DNA of 7,042 nucleotides from an uncultured Clostridia bacterium (GTDB taxonomy: Bacteria; Bacillota; Clostridia; Oscillospirales; Acutalibacteraceae). This document shows, piece after piece, positions 6,247 through 7,042 of this stretch; position 1 is the first letter of the stretch, and each line of letters starts with the position of its first letter. The notes under the pieces are model-generated. The model did not search any database. It had not been told where the DNA came from and saw nothing but the letters and a program-made list of their open reading frames with translations. The translations under genes and the position numbers were made by a program. The DNA is taken from the NCBI GenBank assembly GCA_946405475.1, contig CAMJHI010000119.1:1-7042 (forward strand), given 5' to 3'.

Positions 6247-6308
6247 ACAGTGTATATGTAACCTGTTGCAAACAGAAGGATAATTGCCATAACAACAAGA
6301 TATTCCAT
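6234..6308 (-). CDS. Small hydrophobic peptide, type I toxin-like (holin-like/Fst-like), 24 residues
   Basis: The frame encodes 24 residues starting MEYLVVMAIILLFATG, with an uninterrupted hydrophobic helix from about residue 4 to 19 and a basic KKK tail. That is one membrane span with a positive C-terminus, the plan of type I toxins such as the Fst/TxpA and 'putative holin-like toxin' groups. GGGGG (6321-6317) lies 8 bases before the ATG at 6308; an ATG two codons earlier (6314) is too close to it. A consensus promoter (6380-6407) drives a leader of about 64 bases, long for such a small gene. The Shine-Dalgarno can be hidden in a hairpin: GCCCTC (6331-6326), GCAA loop, GGGGGT (6321-6316). 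A convergent RNA overlaps its 3' end. Toxic activity is inferred from architecture; no sequence identity was checked. Confidence 0.72.
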   Translation of the reverse strand: MEYLVVMAIILLFATGYIYTVKKK

Positions 6309-6315
6309 ATACATC

Positions 6316-6331
6316 ACCCCCTTGCGAGGGC
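6316..6331 (-). promoter_or_regulatory. Shine-Dalgarno-sequestering hairpin with GCAA tetraloop
   Basis: On the minus strand GCCCTC (6331-6326), GCAA (6325-6322), GGGGGT (6321-6316) folds into six pairs including G-U pairs at the base and in the middle, capped by a GNRA-type tetraloop. The 3' strand of the stem is the ribosome binding site of the small peptide, so translation would be blocked while it is folded. The GCCC strand could alternatively pair with GGG(U) at the 5' end of the same RNA (6372-6369), which would free the site. Confidence 0.6.
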
Positions 6332-6379
6332 AAAGAGTGTAACCGCCTACCGTTTCTGGTAATGCCATACCCGCAGCAC

Positions 6380-6407
6380 ATTATATCATTTGCGCATGAT
6401 TTGTCAA
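6380..6407 (-). promoter_or_regulatory. Promoter of the small toxin-like peptide
   Basis: On the minus strand a perfect TTGACA (6407-6402), a 16-base spacer and a perfect TATAAT (6385-6380) preceded by TGA. The start should be near 6372, the outer edge of the right inverted-repeat arm. Both hexamers are consensus, so transcription is probably strong and control must be after transcription begins. Confidence 0.88.
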
Positions 6408-6430
6408 ATCAAAACCAATGTCTTTTTGCA

Positions 6431-6469
6431 GCAAACCGCCCGACGCCGTGATGACGTCGGGCGGTTTGC
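6431..6469. terminator. Long GC-rich hairpin after the TrpB-like gene, probable terminator
   Basis: A perfect 15-base-pair stem, GCAAACCGCCCGACG (6431-6445) with CGTCGGGCGGTTTGC (6455-6469), has a 9-base loop. It begins 12 bases past the TrpB-like stop on the minus strand. In that direction TGCAAAAAG follows, so there is no U-tract. On the plus strand GTTTATTTG follows, a poor but T-rich tail. It may stop transcription from the left better than from the right, or act as an RNA 3'-end stabiliser. Confidence 0.65.
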
Positions 6470-6481
6470 GTTTATTTGAGA

Positions 6482-7042
6482 TCAGAATTCGTTGCCGGGG
6501 AACTTCGGGATGCCGTCAAAGCCCTTTTGCAGGTCTTCGTCGGTGGGGATGTAATCGGTCATCTTGCCGTCGTGGAAATTCTCGTAAGCGACCATATCAA
6601 AATAGCCGGTGCCGGTCAGGCCGAAGAGGATGGTCTTTTCTTCGCCGGTCTCCTTGCACTTGAGCGCCTCGTCGATGGCGGCGCGGATGGCGTGGGAGCT
6701 TTCGGGCGCGGGCAGGATGCCTTCGGTGCGGGCGAACTGCTCGGCCGCCTGGAACACCGCCGTCTGCTCAACGGCAACGGCTTCCATGTAACCGTCGTGA
6801 TAAAGCTGCGAGAGGATGGTGCTCATGCCGTGGAAGCGCAGGCCGCCGGCGTGGTTGGCCGAGGGAATGAAGCTGCTGCCCAGCGTATACATTTTGGCCA
6901 GCGGGCAGATCATGCCGGTGTCGCAGAAATCGTAAGCGAACTTGCCGCGGGTGAAGCTCGGGCAGGACGCGGGCTCAACGGCGATGATGCGGTAATCCGC
7001 CTCGCCGCGGAGCTTTTCGCCCATGAACGGAGCGATCAGACC
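6482..7042 (-). CDS. TrpB-like PLP-dependent enzyme (TrpB2-type tryptophan synthase beta-like), C-terminal part
   Basis: The frame runs off the right edge, so the start and the N-terminal half, including the PLP lysine, lie outside. The visible 186 residues match the C-terminal part of TrpB-like (TrpB2-type) enzymes: RIIAVEPASCPSFTRGKFAYDF, CPLAKMYTLGSSFIPS, HAGGLRFHGMSTILSQLY, FARTEGILPAPESSHAIRAAIDEALKCKETGEEKTILFGLTGTGYFD. These enzymes are fold-type II PLP proteins related to tryptophan synthase beta; some make tryptophan from indole and serine, while others probably have different substrates. In relatives I recall LSGHG at the last glycine-rich loop near the PLP ring; here it reads LTGTG. 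No trpA or other trp gene is visible. An internal ATG at 7022-7024 is not the start, since the frame continues with family-like sequence (GLIAPF). Confidence 0.9.
   Translation of the reverse strand, partial: GLIAPFMGEKLRGEADYRIIAVEPASCPSFTRGKFAYDFCDTGMICPLAKMYTLGSSFIPSANHAGGLRFHGMSTILSQLYHDGYMEAVAVEQTAVFQAAEQFARTEGILPAPESSHAIRAAIDEALKCKETGEEKTILFGLTGTGYFDMVAYENFHDGKMTDYIPTDEDLQKGFDGIPKFPGNEF

Larger units (their letters stand above)
6149..6372. repeat. Long imperfect inverted repeat framing the small toxin/RNA cassette
   Basis: The left arm (6149-6182) and right arm (6326-6372) share three blocks in the same order when one arm is read on the other strand. These are GGGCATGACATTACC vs GGGTATGGCATTACC (13 of 15), GACGGTTAC vs GGCGGTTAC (8 of 9), and GCCCTC vs GCCCTC (identical). 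The right arm has extra bases between the blocks. Because the two promoters lie just outside the arms, the two facing RNAs begin with nearly the same 5' sequence instead of complementary ones. Confidence 0.85.

Noticed and set aside
6153..6362. 69-residue plus-strand open frame through the small-RNA cassette
   Set aside because: The purine run before its ATG is only one base away, the product looks random, and the frame crosses the intrinsic terminator at 6205-6246.
6149..6372. Riboswitch or T-box leader
   Set aside because: The structured RNA on each strand ends at the shared terminator instead of leading into a metabolic gene, and I see no known aptamer or T-box core.

Overview
The window is moderately GC-rich bacterial DNA (roughly 58% by eye, not computed). 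It looks chromosomal and most like a Clostridia / Oscillospirales-type (Ruminococcaceae-like) member of the Bacillota. The reasons are strong GGAGG-type ribosome binding sites, consensus TTGACA/TATAAT promoters with TGn extensions, an S1-domain protein with a 'HIDRWVYSP' tail, a secreted protein combining a DUF6273-like domain with FIVAR-like helical repeats, and a TrpB-like PLP enzyme. The taxonomic call is inference from protein style, not from a search.

Layout: (1) 2-412 (+) is the 3' end of an S1 RNA-binding-domain gene. (2) 409-1748 (-) is a two-gene operon with its own sigma-70-type promoter (1783-1811): a carboxymuconolactone-decarboxylase/AhpD-like protein, then, 17 bases later, a short-chain dehydrogenase with the hallmarks of the mycofactocin-associated SDR group. 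Its stop codon is interlocked with that of the S1 gene in a shared TTAA. (3) 1915-2934 (+) is rfbB/rmlB (dTDP-glucose 4,6-dehydratase), divergent from the operon and driven by a near-consensus extended -10 promoter. (4) 3052-5199 (+) is a 715-residue secreted protein, closed by a strong intrinsic terminator. (5) 5274-6092 (+) is an amidohydrolase_2-type metal-dependent hydrolase. (6) 6110-6407 has no ordinary gene but is highly organised. Two convergent promoters of matching design (TTGACA, 16-base spacer, TGA + TATAAT or TAGAAT) face each other at the outer ends of a long imperfect inverted repeat. The leftward transcript encodes a 24-residue one-helix basic-tailed membrane peptide. The rightward transcript is a ~100-nt RNA ending at an intrinsic terminator that overlaps the peptide's stop codon. 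I read this as a type I toxin-antitoxin-like cassette. (7) 6482-7042 (-) is the C-terminal part of a TrpB-like PLP enzyme, with a long GC-rich hairpin just past its stop.

The protein-coding genes do not form one pathway: nucleotide-sugar synthesis, an oxidoreductase pair, a surface/secreted protein and two metabolic enzymes sit side by side. The most interesting item is the 6110-6407 cassette. Its toxin mRNA seems able to hide its Shine-Dalgarno sequence in a GCAA-tetraloop hairpin, and the facing RNA carries a copy of the same anti-Shine-Dalgarno element through the inverted repeat. That suggests a two-site control by antisense 3' ends plus mimicry or competition at the 5' ends.
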